The notes under the pieces: generated by a model
Databases searched by the model: none
The model's input: only the letters and a program-made list of their open reading frames with translations
Told to the model about the DNA's origin: nothing
In this document: positions 46,301 through 59,100 of the stretch, one piece after another
Layout: each line of letters opens with the position of its first letter
How positions within the stretch are numbered: position 1 is the stretch's first letter
From: Aulostomus chinensis
Taxonomy: Eukaryota > Chordata > Actinopteri > Syngnathiformes > Aulostomidae
DNA length: 64,000 nucleotides
Reading direction: 5' to 3'
NCBI GenBank assembly: GCA_037954235.1
Contig: JBBMOA010000001.1
Coordinates: forward strand, 36,362,074 to 36,426,073
Program-made: the position numbers and the translations under genes

Positions 46301-49300
46301 ATTCTTCTGACATCACTGTCGCAATATTTTGATGTTCGTAGCAACTCTTACTACATGACTTTCAGCATCACTTTGAGGTTGTTCGAAACACTTACTACAT
46401 TACTGTAAGCATCACTGAGTTGATTCGCAACTATCACTACATTACTGTTAGCATCATTTTGAGTTCATTAGCAATTCTTACGACATCACTGTCGCAATAT
46501 TTTGAGATTCTTAGCAACTTTTACTACATTACTGTCGCATCATGTTGAGGTTCGTAGCAACTCTTACTACATTATTGTTGCATTATTTAAAGGTTCGTAG
46601 CAACTCTTACTACATTACTGTCAGCATCACTTTGAGTTTATTAGCAACTATCACTACATTACTGTTAGTATCAGGTTGAGCAATTCTTACGACATCACTG
46701 TAGCATGAAATTGAGTTCATTAGCAACTCTTACTACATGACTGTCATTATCACTTTGAAGTTGTTCGAAACACTTACTATATGACTGTCAGCATCACTTT
46801 GAGGTTGTTCAAAACTCTTACTACATTACTGTTAGCATCATCTTGAGTTCATTAGCAATTCTTACGACATCAGTTTGAGATCATTACCAATTCTTCTGAC
46901 ATCACTGTCGCATTATTTTGAGGTTCAAAGCAACTCTTTCTACTTTACTGTTGCATTTTTTAAGGTTCGTAGCAACTCTTACTACATGACTGTCAGCATC
47001 ACTTTAAGGTTGTTCGAAACTCTTACTACATTACTGTAATTATCAGAGTTTATTAGCAACTATCACTACATTACTGTTAGCATCAATTTGAATTTATTAG
47101 CAATTCTTACGACATCACTGTAGCATTAAATTGAGTTCATTAGCAACTCTTACTACATGACTATCAGCATCACTTTGAAGTTGTTCGAAACACTTACTAC
47201 ATTACTGTTGCATTATTTTGAGGTTCGTAGCAACACTTACTACATGACTGTCAGCATCACTTTGAGGTTATTCGAAACTTTCACTCCATTACTGTTAGCA
47301 TCATTTTGAGTTCATTAGCAATTCTTACTTAATCACTGTCACAATATTTTGAGGTTCGTAGCAACTTTTACTACATTACTGTCGCATCATTTTGAGATCT
47401 TGAGCAATTCTTCTGACATCACTGTCGCATTATTTCGAGGTTCGTAGCAACCCTTACTACATTACTGTCAGCATCACTTTGAGTTTATTAGCAACTATCA
47501 CTACATTACTGTAAACATCATTTTGAGTTCATTAACAATTCTTACGACATCACTGTCGCATCATTTTGAGATCATGAGCAATTTTTAAAACATCATTGTA
47601 GCATTATTTTTAGGTTATTAGCAACTCTTCCTACATTACTGTCAGCATCATTTTTAGGTTACTCGCAACTCTCACCACATGACTTTCAGCATCACTATGA
47701 GGTTATTTGAAACTTTCACTACAATACTGTTAGCATCATTTTGAGTACATTAGCAATTCTAACTCCATTCCTGTCACATCATTTTGAGATCATTAGCAAT
47801 TCTTCTGACATCACTGTCGCATCATTTTGAGGTTTGTAGCAACTCTTACTACATTATTGTCAGCATCACTTTGAGGTTATTCGAAAGTTTCACTCCATTA
47901 CTGTTAGCATCATTTTGAGTTCATTAGCAATTCTTACAACATCACTGAAGCATTAAATTGAGGTTAGTAGCAACTCTTACTACATGACTGTCAGCATCAC
48001 TTTGAGGTTGTTCGAAACTCTTACTACATTACTGGAAGCATCACTGAGTTTATTAGCAACTATCACTACATTACTGTTAGCATCATTTTGAGTTCATTAG
48101 CAATTCTTACGACATCACTGTCGCAATATTTTGAGATTCTTAGCAACTTTTACTACATTACTGTCGCATCATGTTGAGGTTCGTAGCAACTCTTACTACA
48201 TTATTGTTGCATTATTTAAAGGTTCGTAGCAACTCTAACTACATGACTGTCAGCATCACTTTGAAGTTGTTCGAAACTCTTACTACATTACTAGTTTATT
48301 AGCAACTATCACTACATTACTGTTAGCATCATCTTGAGTTCATTAGCAATTCTTACGACATCAGTTTGAGATCATTACCAGTTCTTCTGACATCACTGTC
48401 GCATTATTTTGAGGTTAGTAGCAACTCTTACTACATTACTGTCAGCATCACTTTTAGGTTGATCGAAACTCTTACTACATTACTAGTTTATTAGCAACTA
48501 TCACTACATTACTGTTAGCATCATCTTGAGTTCATTAGCAATTCTTACGACATCAGTTTGAGATCATTACCAATTCTTCTGACATCACTGTCGCATTATT
48601 TTGAGGTTAGTAGCAACTCTGACTACATTACTGTCAGCATCACTTTAAGGTTGTTCGAAACTCTTACTACATTACTGTAATTATCAGAGTTTATTAGCAA
48701 CTATCACTACATTACAGTTAGCATCAATTTGAATTTATTTGCAATTCTTACGACATCACTGTAGCATTAAATTGAGTTCATTAGCAACTCTTACTAAATG
48801 ACTGTCAGCATCACTTTGAGGTTGTTCAAAACACTTTCTACATTACTGTTGCATTATTTTGAGGTTCGTAGCAACACTTACTACATGACTGTCAGCATCA
48901 CTTTGAGGTTATTCGAAAGTTTCACTCCATTACTGTTAGCATCATTTTGAGTTCATTAGCAATTCTTACTTAATCACTGTCGCAATATTTTGAGGTTCGT
49001 AGCAACTTTTACTACATTACTGTCGCATTATTTTGAGGTTCGTAGCAACCCTTACTACATTACTGTCAGTACACTTTGAGTTTATTAGCAACTATCACTA
49101 CATTACTGTTAACATCATTTTGAGTTCATTAACAATTCTTACGACATCACTGTCGCATCATTTTGAGATCATGAGCAATTTTTAAAACATCATTGTCGCA
49201 TTATTTTGAGGTTATTAGCAACTCTTCCTACATTACTGTCAGCATCATTTTTAGGTTACTCGCAACTCTCAACACATGACTTTCAGCATCACTATGAGGC

Positions 49301-52300
49301 TATTTGAAACTTTCACTACATTACTGTTCGCATCTTTTTTAGTACATTCGCAATTCTTAATCCATTACTGTCACATCATTTTGAGATCATTGTCAATTCT
49401 TCCAACATCACTGTCGCATTATTTTGAGGTTGGTAGCAACTCTTACTACATGACTGTCAGCATCACTTTGAGGTTGTTTGAAACACTTACTACATTACTG
49501 TAAGCACCACTGAGTTGATTAGCAACTATCACTACATTACTGTTAGCATCATTTTGAGTTCATTCGCAACTATCACTACATTACTGTTTGCATCATTTTG
49601 AGTTCATTGGTAATTCTTACGACATCACTGTCTCATCATTTTGAGATTATTAACAATTCTTACTATATCACTGTCGCATTATTTGGAGCTTCGTAGCAAT
49701 ACTTGCTACATGATTTTCAGCATTACTTTGAGGTTGTTCGAAACACTTCCTACATTACTGTCAGCATCACTTTGAGGTTATTCTAAACTTTCACTACATT
49801 ACTGTTAGCATCATTTTGAGTTCATTAGCAATTCTTATGACATCACTGTCGCATCATTTTGAGATCATTAGGAATTCTTCCGACATTACTTTAGCATTAT
49901 TTTGAGTTCATTAGCAATTCCTACGACATCACTGTAGCATTATTTTGAGGTTAGTAGCAACTCTTGCTTCATGACTTTCAGCATCATTTGAAATTGTTCG
50001 AAGCACTTACTACATTACTGTAAGCCTCACTGAGTTTATTAGCAACTATCACTACATTACTGTTAGCATCATTTTGAGTTCATTAGCAATTCCTACGACA
50101 TCACTGTAGCATTATTTTGAGGTTTGTAGCAACTCTTACTACATGACTGTCAGCATCACTTTGAGGTTATTCAAAACTGTCACTCCATTACTGATAGCAT
50201 CATTTTTAGTTTATTAGCAATTCTTACGACATCACTGTCACATCATTTTGAGATCATTCGCAATTCTTCTGACATCACTGTCGCATTATTTTGAAGTTCG
50301 TAGCAACTCTTACTACATTACTGTCAGCATCACTTTGAGGTTATTCGAAACTTTGACTACATTACCGTCAGCATCATTTTGAGTTCATGATCAATTCTTA
50401 CTCCATCACTGTCGCATCATTTTGAGATCATCAGAAATTCTTCTGACATCACTGTTGCATTATTTTGAGGTGAGTAGCAACTCTTACTACATGACTTTCA
50501 GAATCACTTTGAGGTTGTTCGAAACACTTACGACATTACTGTAAGCATCATTTTTATGTTATTGCAACTCTAACCACATTACTGTCAACACCACTTTGAC
50601 GTTATTCGAAACTTTCACTACATTACTGTTAGCATCATTTTGAGTACATTAGCAATTCTCAATCCATCACTGTCACATCATTTTGAGGTTTGAAGGAACT
50701 CTTACTCCATGACTGTCAGCATCACTTTGAGGTTGTTCGAAACACTAACTACATTACTGTAAGCATAACTGACTTGATTAGCAACTACCACTACATTACT
50801 GTTAGCATCATTTTTAGTTCATTAGCAATTCTTCTGACATCACTGTCGCATCATTTTGAAATCATGAGCAATTTTTAAAACATCATTGTAGCATTATTTT
50901 TAGGTTATTAGCAACTCTTCCTACATTACTGTCAGCATCATTTTGAGTTTATTCGCAACTATCACTACATTACTGTTAGCATCATTTATAGGTTAATAGC
51001 AACTCTTACTACATGACTGTCAGCATCAGTTTGAGGTTGTTCGAAACACTTACTACATTACTGTAAGCATCACTGAGTTGATTAGCAACTATCACTACAT
51101 TACTGTTAGCATCATCTTGAGTTCATTAGCAATTCTTCCGACATCACTGTAGCATTTTTTGGAGGTTACGAGCAACTCTTACCACATGACTGTCAGCATC
51201 ACTTTGAGGTTATTCGAAACTTTCTCTACATTTCTGTTCGCATCATTTTGAGTACATTAGCAATTCTTAATCCATTTCTGTCACATCATATTGAGGTTAT
51301 TAGCAATTCTTCCGACATCACTGTAGCATTATTTTGAGGTTTGTAGCAACTCTTACTACATTACTGTCAGCATCACTTTGAGGTTATTAGCAACTCTTAC
51401 TACATTATTGTCAGCATCATTTTTAGGTTATTCACAACTCTCACTACATGACTTTCAGCATCACTTTGAGGTTATTCGAAACACTTACTACATTACTGTC
51501 AGCATCACTTTGAGGTTATTCAAAACTTTCACTCCATTACTGTTAGCATCATTTTGAGTTCATTAGCAATTCTTCCAACATCACTGTAGCATTTTTAGAG
51601 GTTACTAGCAACTCTTCCTACATGACTGTCAGCATCACTTTGAGGTTATTCGAAACTTTCACTACATTACTTTTCGCATCATTATGAGTACATTAGCAAT
51701 TTTTAATCCATTACTGTCACATCATTTTGAGATCATTAGCAATTCTTTCTACATCACTGTCGCATCATTTTGAGATCATTAGCAATTCTTACGACATCAC
51801 TGTCGCATCATTTTGAGATCATTAGCAATTCTTAAGACATCACTGTAGCATCATTTTGATATCATGAGCAATTCTTCTGACATCACTGTCGCATTATTTT
51901 GAGGATCGTAGCAACTCTTACTACATTTCTGTCAGCATCAATTTGAGTTTATTAGCAACTATCACTACATTACTGTCAGCATCATTTTTGTATTCATTAA
52001 CAATTCTTCCTACATCACTGTCGCATCATTTTGAGATCATTAGCAATTCTTCTGACATCACTGTCGCATCATTTTAAGTTTATTATCAATTCTTACGACA
52101 TCACTGTCGCATCATTTTGAGATCATTAGCAATTCTTACTACATTACTGTTAGCATCATTTTGAGATCATTACCAATTCTTCTGACATCACTGTCGCATT
52201 ATTTGGAGGTTATTAGCAACTCTTACTACATTACTGTCAGATTCATTTTTAGGTTATTCGAAACTTTCACTCCATTACTGTTAGCATCATTTTGAGTTCA

Positions 52301-52433
52301 TTAGCAATTCTTACTACATCAATGTAGCATTATTTTGAGGTTATTAGCAACTCTTACTACATTACTGTAGCATTATTTTGTGTTCATTAGCAATTCTTAC
52401 GACATCAGTGTCGCATTATTTTGAGGTTCGTAG
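37301..52433 (+). repeat. Satellite array 3, forward, about 350 monomers
   Basis: Same 43/44-bp family as arrays 1 and 2, forward orientation, uninterrupted for 15.1 kb. The left part (37.3-39.5 kb) has AGGTTATTAGC-type variants; the middle (39.5-50 kb) shows the ordered subtypes; the right end breaks off in GAGGTTCGTAG at an LTR-like insert. Longer duplications include a ~594-bp block at 43322-43915 and 45183-45776 (offset 1861 bp, a few differences) and a block near 46491 and 48120 (offset 1629 bp). ORFs such as 44253-44606 (117 aa) arise from the repeat and change frame with each unit. Confidence 0.95.
43322..45776. repeat. 594-bp block duplicated 1861 bp apart in array 3
   Basis: Rare variants (CCCATCAGTTTGAGATCATT at 43331 and 45192; GTTAGAAGCAACTGTTACTA; ACTGAATCCCCGTCGC) recur in the same order at constant spacing. 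Only a handful of substitutions separate the copies. Confidence 0.9.
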
Positions 52434-53897
52434 TGTGGCAAGGCGAGTGGTGGGGAACAGTTGCCGACAACGCCACCTGGGGGCTTTCACCCCAGGATAT
52501 AAACAAAATTTCAAAATGACCAGGCTTCCATTTGAACAAAGGCACACAGTTCGAGAGATACAACAGGACAGGACCGTGATTTCCAATAATAAAAATACTT
52601 TTATTAGAAAAATAGTTTAAAATGAGCAACAGACTAAATGAATACCAATGGATATAATAAGGAGTGCAAGACGAATTACCGAAAGGAAAAGGGGACAGGG
52701 CTGGGGCTTACCACGACAGCGGAAACGAAAAGGGGAGGGATCCAAAAAAAACTACACTGCGCCCGTGACACAGCAAACCAAAAAATAATCATGAATAAGG
52801 AACCACCACCAGGGGGACCGCTGCCGCTCTGGGCCCTCAACACCTGTCAAAGAAAAGAACACCATCAAAAACATGAAATCAAGGCAACCCTCACACACGA
52901 ACTAAATATCACTACCACAAATAACCCAACAGAAACTGTTTTAAATCCAAATGATCAAAATGGGGAGCAAAAGGCAAAATAATAATAATAATAATAAGGG
53001 TTCTAAACAATAAATCAAATGTAACCCACAAAAACTAACAGTAATAATTCAAAGAAAGAAATAACAAATAGAAAAGGAATAAACTCAAGTAATTAAGGAA
53101 ATGTCTGCCCCTCTAATTAAAACCAGTCTCCAAGGGGGATGGCTCAGCGCCGATGAGGGTCGGGATGCCCTCTCTTTGCCCACGTTGAGGCTCTTATAAA
53201 GGCCGTAGTGCACAGCTTTAACCGCCGTTACTGGGATCAGAGCCGTTATGAGCCGAATCAGCAAGAATCCAGACTGAAGAAGAAGAGGAGAAGAGGAAGA
53301 ACCAAAACAGCAGCGAGGCTCACAGCAGCAATTGACGGCTGCGCACTGCAAAATAAACAAGTTAACCTAATTAAAATGTGGATGAAGGTCATTACAGAAT
53401 AACAAAAGCTAAGAATAAACATTTCCTCCCGGAGAGCAGAATCATGGCGTCAGACGAGGCAGGAGGAGGAAGTCCGCAGCCCAGACTACACAAACAATGG
53501 CCGGGAGAGGATAATCAGAACACCACAGATCATCGGCAGCTTGATATGAAAGGCAGACAACTACGCGTCTTACCCACAGAAAGCGCACCACGCACACACT
53601 GGCCCAAGGGAGACAGCCCAGCTCCCAGTAACACCACACCGCTGGACGGAGCAAAACTGGAGTAAACAGGGGGCCCATGACACTGAATAATGGAGCAGAG
53701 CAAGCATGCATACCTTTGTTTGTAACCGATCTGCTGACCAGCGAGACGCCACCACGCACGGCTGTCGGCTCCGTAAAGGAGGGAGAGGAAGTGGAAAGGA
53801 CGGAGAAGGGTCGGACCAGGTCTACTTCTAGGTGACCACTCACTATCGTCTGCCACACTGCCCCTCACGGTGGGGAGTGTGGCGCTATCCTGCCACA
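52434..53897. mobile_element. LTR-like insert (1464 bp), TGTGGCA...TGCCACA
   Basis: The segment begins TGTGGCA exactly where the satellite stops and ends TGCCACA, so it has TG...CA ends within a 7-bp inverted repeat, as solo LTRs do. A TATA-like TTATAAAGG lies near 53194-53202 and AATAAA-type signals near 52588 (plus) and 52600-52605 (minus), so the orientation is ambiguous. No reverse transcriptase, gag or integrase was recognised, and the interior ORFs have no known domain. There is no matching target duplication (GTAG on the left, ACAC on the right). A TIR-bounded DNA element is an alternative. Confidence 0.55.
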
Positions 53898-53910
53898 ACA
53901 CACACACACA

Positions 53911-53941
<31 letters not shown>
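53897..53941. repeat. (CA)n microsatellite
   Basis: About 20 CA repeats with one CTCA interruption, directly following the LTR-like end. A fragment of the fish repeat tail (GATAAGCAGTAGAAAATGGA) follows at about 54008-54030. Confidence 0.95.
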
Positions 53942-53943
<2 letters not shown>

Positions 53944-54462
53944 AGACATGCAGCAGCTCACAGTAACTGCCTCAGTCACACAGCAGATAGACTCCTTTCT
54001 ATAACAAGATAAGCAGTAGAAAATGGATGGAAGTGATGATGAACTGATGAACAGGTGATTTGTCCAAAAGTCAACATCAGATTCATTTCCAATCTGTGGA
54101 AGCAGTTTCATCTTGAGGTTCCAGGTAAGAACAGCCAGCTGTGGGCTGACACTCATCTCTTCAGGAGCACTTCTATGCTCCAAACTTGCCAGGTTGAATT
54201 GTGTCTGTATTCTGAGGGCAGCAGGAGGACGGAGGAGTGAGGACACACACATTTGGAACTGAGAGCAGCTGTGTGTGGGATTTCCCCAGCAAAGATAAAA
54301 CCAGCTCCTTCATGCTGGCTATGAAGGCTCACAGTCACACTGACCCAGCTACAAATACTTTGATACGCAACAGACTGGTTTCTCTTCTGGTAGTTTGTTA
54401 TCAACTGTTGTCACATTTATGGATCAATTTAGCTGATAAGATGAAGGCTCCAAAGGACCAGC
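53942..54462. other. Intergenic DNA, no gene recognised
   Basis: Unique sequence with small ORFs on both strands and no recognisable domain. Confidence 0.5.
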
Positions 54463-54534
54463 TGGAGATGCCGGGGATTGAACCCGGGGCTTCATACATG
54501 CGAAGCATGCGCTCTACCACTGAGCTACATCCCC
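54463..54534 (-). tRNA. tRNA-Ala (CGC)
   Basis: A 72-nt minus-strand cloverleaf GGGGATGTAGCTCAGTGGTA with anticodon CGC (plus-strand 54500-54502). The acceptor GGGGATG pairs with CATCTCC with one G-T pair; the anticodon stem is CATGC/GTATG; the T arm CCGGG TTCAATC CCCGG is perfect. The first-pair and D-arm features fit alanine. No run of four T follows on the minus strand within 40 nt. Confidence 0.92.
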
Positions 54535-55331
54535 TCTGTCAGAGTCACTGTTTAACTGATGCAGCAACACAAACACAGACACAACATTTTTCTTCTTCAT
54601 TTTAGGGATAAAAAGGAAGTCAGCCTGTGATCTTAAAGGCTCTGTGATCTCAGTAGTTTCACTGTGATGTCAGCCCACACAGCCTTAGACCACAGAGGCA
54701 AGTCAGGCTCCAGGAAGCTGAGGCTGCTCCGTTCTCAGTCCAGTCCAGAGTGAAGGTTTTCCTCTCTGAAGCTTTCCAATCCAGCCCAGATCCTCTCTGA
54801 CTAGCAGGAGTCTTTGACCAGGAAATGAGAATTATATTGAACGTCTGCTCATCCTCAGAATGAAGTAAAAGTATTTGTGCTCCTAAAATAATGTACAGAT
54901 GTTAAGATCAATTATTAACATTGATTGACAGCTCTAAACTGACCCATCATCACTATACAGTTGCAAACTGAGGACTGGAATATTTAGAAATCCACAGATG
55001 CTCATAACAACTGGTAGTACAAGTACACAGTAGAGACGACTGTAGGAAGTAGCAGTAGTGAGCCTTGAAGAAAATGCAGTAAAGACAGGAAGCCCCCATC
55101 ACATTGTCAGTGTTTCAGTGACTGGCATTGAGAAGAGACTGAGACAAAGTCAGTTATGAATGGATGGCTGAGTTGGAGCAGAGGGGGGCAGGATCCTGGG
55201 GGTGGACTGTCTTTAGGGGGCTGAGGTGTCTGGTGGTCTTGGAGGACCCTCTGCATCTCAAGCTGAGACCACAGAGTCCTGTGTTCTTGAGTCATTGTGT
55301 ATAGTCTCTGTTGTTGGAGAGCTCAGTGTGG
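54535..55331. other. Intergenic DNA, no gene recognised
   Basis: Unique sequence between two tRNA genes. I see no coding exon or repeat family. Confidence 0.5.
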
Positions 55332-55403
55332 TCCCTGATGGTCTAGTGGCTAGGATTCGGCGCTTTCACCGCCGCAGCCCGGGTTCAATTCCTGGTCAGG
55401 GAA
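55332..55403 (+). tRNA. tRNA-Glu (TTC)
   Basis: A 72-nt cloverleaf starting TCCCTGATGGTCTAGTGGCT with anticodon TTC at 55365-55367. The acceptor TCCCTGA pairs with TCAGGGA. The anticodon stem GGCG/CGCC is strong and the T arm CCGGG TTCAATT CCTGG has one G-T pair. The body matches vertebrate tRNA-Glu with a few changes (GGCTAGG in the D loop). No TTTT follows closely. Confidence 0.92.
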
Positions 55404-55816
55404 TGAGTTATTTAGAGGTTGAGGGAGAGGTGATCAGGTGGTCCACATGATGGTGGAGGTGATGAACTGCGACTCCATCATGGCTCCACTCTCACCCCCA
55501 TTGTAGTGTCCTTGGTTCACTCTGCCATGGCCCCATGTTGAAGGGTGACTGTCTCATTCAGGTTCAACCATTTGTTAGACTCTATTAAGTCACTGACTGC
55601 TGCAAGGACAAACTCTGTAAAGTATATCCATGGTGAGGCCTCCCTCAGGAACTAGAACACCAAAGATGAACTGCACTTCATCCGTCAAGCTCAGTTGTGT
55701 TGGTGTTCTATGAAGTACTGCCTTCAGAAAGGCACCAAGGATGTCTTGTTGGTCCTCACTGTCCAGGAAGACAGGCTCAGGAAGAGGATCACACAACTAA
55801 AATACAGTACAAATAA

Positions 55817-56017
55817 ATACATCCATCCATCCATTGTCTTCCGCTTATTCCTACACATTAAGGGTCACGGGGGGGGGGGGGGGGCTGGAGCCTATCCCAG
55901 CGTCAACGGGCGAGAGGCAAGGTTCACCCTGGACAGGTCGCCAGTCCATCGCAGGGCCAACACACAGAGACGAACAACCATTCACACTCACATTCATACC
56001 TACGGTCAGTTTAGAGT
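55817..56017 (-). repeat. Fish interspersed repeat, copy F with G-tract
   Basis: Runs from CATCCATCCATCCATTGTCT through an expanded run of about 15 G at 55869-55883, GGCTGGAGCCTATCCCAGCG, CACCCTGGACAGGTCGCCAG, to ACTCACATTCATACCTACGG. It is the best-preserved tail copy in the window. Confidence 0.88.
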
Positions 56018-57994
56018 AGTCAAAGTACAAATACATATTTATTTTTAAGAATCAATGTATTACAAGTACTTTCAGGAAAAAACTAACCAAAATGTTGTTA
56101 AAAAAACAAAACAAAAATGTTCTTAAAGAAACAAAACAAAAATGGTCTTAGCAAAAACCTCTTCACCGTGTGTGTACCGCACATCTGTAAAGTGAGTGTG
56201 TGAGAGTGTGTGAGCGTCAGTGTGTAACAGTCAGTGAGCGTGACAAGAACTCCTGAAACGCTTCATCAAAGTGCTTTCAAATCTTGTTCAACTGCAACAT
56301 CGTCCATTCAAACCTGACCTCATCGGTTTGGCACTGTGAAGTTTGTCACTTCAAATCTTCATTCAAGACAATTTCACCTTTAATGCGTGGACTTTGGGGG
56401 ACAGTTGAAGTCCATCCAGATCCAAGAGAAGTTTTTGAAACACTTCAGAAGTGTAGCACAGTCGTGGGGGACATGCAAGGTTGAGGGCACCCATCAGTCC
56501 CATTAGCAGTGCACAGGCCTGGGCAGCATTCCTGCATGTAGGCAAAGTCAGAGTAGTCAAAAAAGTACATCCAACTCTGTAGCGCCACCTAAGTAGAATA
56601 CCAATGTTTGAGATCCTGCTTGTTCAGCATGAATGTTCCAGCAGTGGTCACCTACCTGTGTACTTTCCAACAGTCACCAGTCGCTCTTGGTGCCACCCCT
56701 GCTTGCGCCAGTGTCTCCAACAGTGTCTCCAACAGTGTCTCAGCAGCGCCTGTGATCTTAGCAGGACTGATGAGCCTGTGGTTCAGGAACAGGTCCTTTC
56801 TAATTGTGCAGATGAGGTTTCTGTTCCAAAGCCTGGATCGTATGTTTTCATGATCTCTTTCAAAATAGTCATCAGGTATTTCCTCCCCACGTGTGGTTGC
56901 TCTCACATGAATGCTTCATCACCAGTCATCAGTCCACTGTGTGTTCATGGCAGCATTGAGCAGCAGTCAGACAACAGTTCTTAGACGCTCCATGAGTTTG
57001 GCTGAAAGTTCCCGATCCATGAACCCGTCTTCATGATCCAGGTATGGTCCTGCACACCCTGAAGCTTCCTCTGGTGGAGATTCCAGCTGCCTGGCCTCCA
57101 TCTCTGAATACACTCGCTGGCCCTCAGCTTGTTTTGTTCCATACAGTCAAAGAGAAGCAGAAATAACAACACCATTGAACAGAGGTCAAACAGCCAGAGC
57201 AGCTCAAAGGCAGGGTTGGGGTTCCTCACCCCTCCTCCCCTAAAACTAAAGCCACGTGGTCAATCTGGGTGTTTGAAAGCAAAGGTCATGGGCTAGAAGT
57301 TTTAGTGGTTTACTCAATCAAATATTTATTTGTTCATGATATGATCATACAGAGAGGCTCACCGGACTTTTCCTCAACAAAAAAAGGTTTCAAATGTTGA
57401 AAAGCACTCTAGTAATTTATCATCGCATCAGTTAAAGACAACAATACATAAAGAAATTGCTTACCGTTGCAATCGGCCATTTTCCAAAAAACAAAGACTT
57501 CTCTCCTGGTGAAAAGAAAAGAAGAGTCGTACGGTCCTCTGAGGTCCTGTTGTGTCTTTTGGTCAGAGACAAACAAAGTGTGTGCCAAGTCGGCTGTGAT
57601 GAATCTACCAGTAAACCAGGGGTTGGGTTCCCCACACCTTCCTCCCCTCAAACAGAAGGCCAGACGTGTGACTTGGAACACCAAACAGGACCAATGGTCT
57701 GTTTGAGGCTTGAGGGAGGACATGTCTGTCTTCTTGCAGTAGTTACTTTCCCTGGTGAGTAGTTACTTTCAGAGTGGAGGAACTCAGGTACTATCTCAGT
57801 TACATTTTGGCAGAAGTAACTAGTAACTATAACTACCTACTTTTGCAAAGTCCCGTGCCAGACACTGAACATGAGACACTTGCGGTCTCTTGGTGTGACA
57901 ATCAGCCGCTCTGTGACAGCAGTGGAGACACCAGCAGACAGGGCGGAACCAACTGGAGCAGAGGAGGAGGAAGTAGCCCCACTAGAGCCCTCCC
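56018..57994. other. Intergenic DNA, no gene recognised
   Basis: Contains A-rich runs near 56100-56150 and a GTGTGAG stretch near 56195-56225. A short triplicated CAACAGTGTCTC motif lies near 56715-56745. Two related C-rich CCTCCTCCCCT segments occur at 57228 and 57640. The ORFs here have no recognisable domain. Confidence 0.5.
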
Positions 57995-58317
57995 TCCCTC
58001 TCATTCTCTCTCTCTCTCTCTTTTGTCTTTTCTTCTATTTATTTGCCTTCTGTTGTCTGTCCTTTCCTGCTCTCGTTTAAAAACCAACCGCAGCAGACGT
58101 GCGTTCCCATGATGAAAATTATTATAAAAGATAGATTTGTTTTCCTCTTAAATTTTGAAGCATTTTCAGATTCATGAAAAGATCATCAATCAGTGCAGTA
58201 TTTCAGACAGACTTCTGGTCCGTGAGGACGAGGAATCCAGGACAGATCCACAGAACTCCAACTGCCATCTTTGATGGTTCCTTCTCAGTCTGTAGGGTGG
58301 AGAGATCCTCCTGAGTC
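57995..58317 (-). repeat. Inverted-repeat partner of 4610-4975
   Basis: Reverse-complement copy of the block at 4.6-5.0 kb. It includes the purine tract (as TCTCTCTC..TTTTGTCTTTTCTTC), the GACAGACAACAG segment and the short signal-peptide-like ORF on the minus strand. The copy is shorter because about 65 bp between the two matched parts differ in length. Confidence 0.75.
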
Positions 58318-58668
58318 AACGAGCCCTTTTAGGATCCACCTCCATTTATGGATGGAATTTATACAGCATCCACTCACCAGTGGAGTCTGATATTCAACAA
58401 TAAAGATTCCCAAGTCACCGTCCAACACTGGCTGGAGCAGCAGAGCTGGCAAAATATCATCTTTTCTGTCATTGTTTCAAAATGTCCTCACTAAGATGGT
58501 TATTAATTCCTCATTCTCAGCTGCTGCAGCCTTTAAAGAAAACCTTTGACTGGTGGCTCTAACAAAGATCAGATGTTGTCTCCTCTAGAACATCAAAATG
58601 ATAACAATAAAGTTAAGAATAAAGATAATTTGGTGAATTTCAGTCTCCTACAAATGTGTGTGAATGTG

Positions 58669-58750
58669 GTTGTTGTGGCCGAGTGGTTAAGGCGATGGAC
58701 TTGAAATCCATTGGGGTCTCCCTGCGTAGGTTCGAGTCCTGCCAACAACG
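58669..58750 (+). tRNA. tRNA-Ser (TGA)
   Basis: An 82-nt type II cloverleaf starting GTTGTTGTGGCCGAGTGGTT with anticodon TGA at 58702-58704. The acceptor GTTGTTG pairs perfectly with CAACAAC. The long variable arm (TGGGGTCTCCCTGCG) and the discriminator G fit serine. The T arm CAGGT..CCTG is conserved apart from small changes. No run of four T within about 60 nt downstream. Confidence 0.93.
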
Positions 58751-58989
58751 TTCAACTGTTGATGTTCCATATCAGACCTCTTCCCCTACTTTGTGCTCCA
58801 GTTGTCTCCTCATCAGGCACCACAGGATCCAGGAGTCAAAGCAAATCATTAGTGACTTTAAAAATGGCCATCAAACACAAAATAAAGCTTGAAATAAGTT
58901 TCAAATTTAATTTTATGTTGACATGTTTCATCCATTTCACCACCACACTGTCCTTCATCACAGCATTTAACATCAGGACTGCTCCCAGA

Positions 58990-59100
58990 TCAGCTCCAAG
59001 ATCAGAGATCAAAGACTGAAGCAGGAGATCAATGCTCAGAACCCCGAGATCAAAGACTGAATTCAGAGATCAAACACAGAATTCAGAGATCAAACACATA
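58990..59100 (+). repeat. ~20-bp minisatellite (AGAGATCAAA...)
   Basis: Four to five imperfect units of AGATCAAAGACTGAATTCAG type. The last two, each with GAGATCAAACACA, are almost identical. A run of about nine C follows at 59117-59126. Confidence 0.75.

Noticed and set aside
53530..54252. 240-aa minus-strand ORF
   Set aside because: It spans the LTR-like end and the CA microsatellite (giving a Cys-Val run). No domain is visible and composition explains its length.
56604..56984. 126-aa ORF and antisense partner
   Set aside because: Both strands are open over the same stretch; I recognise no family and there are no splice sites or codon patterns to support coding.
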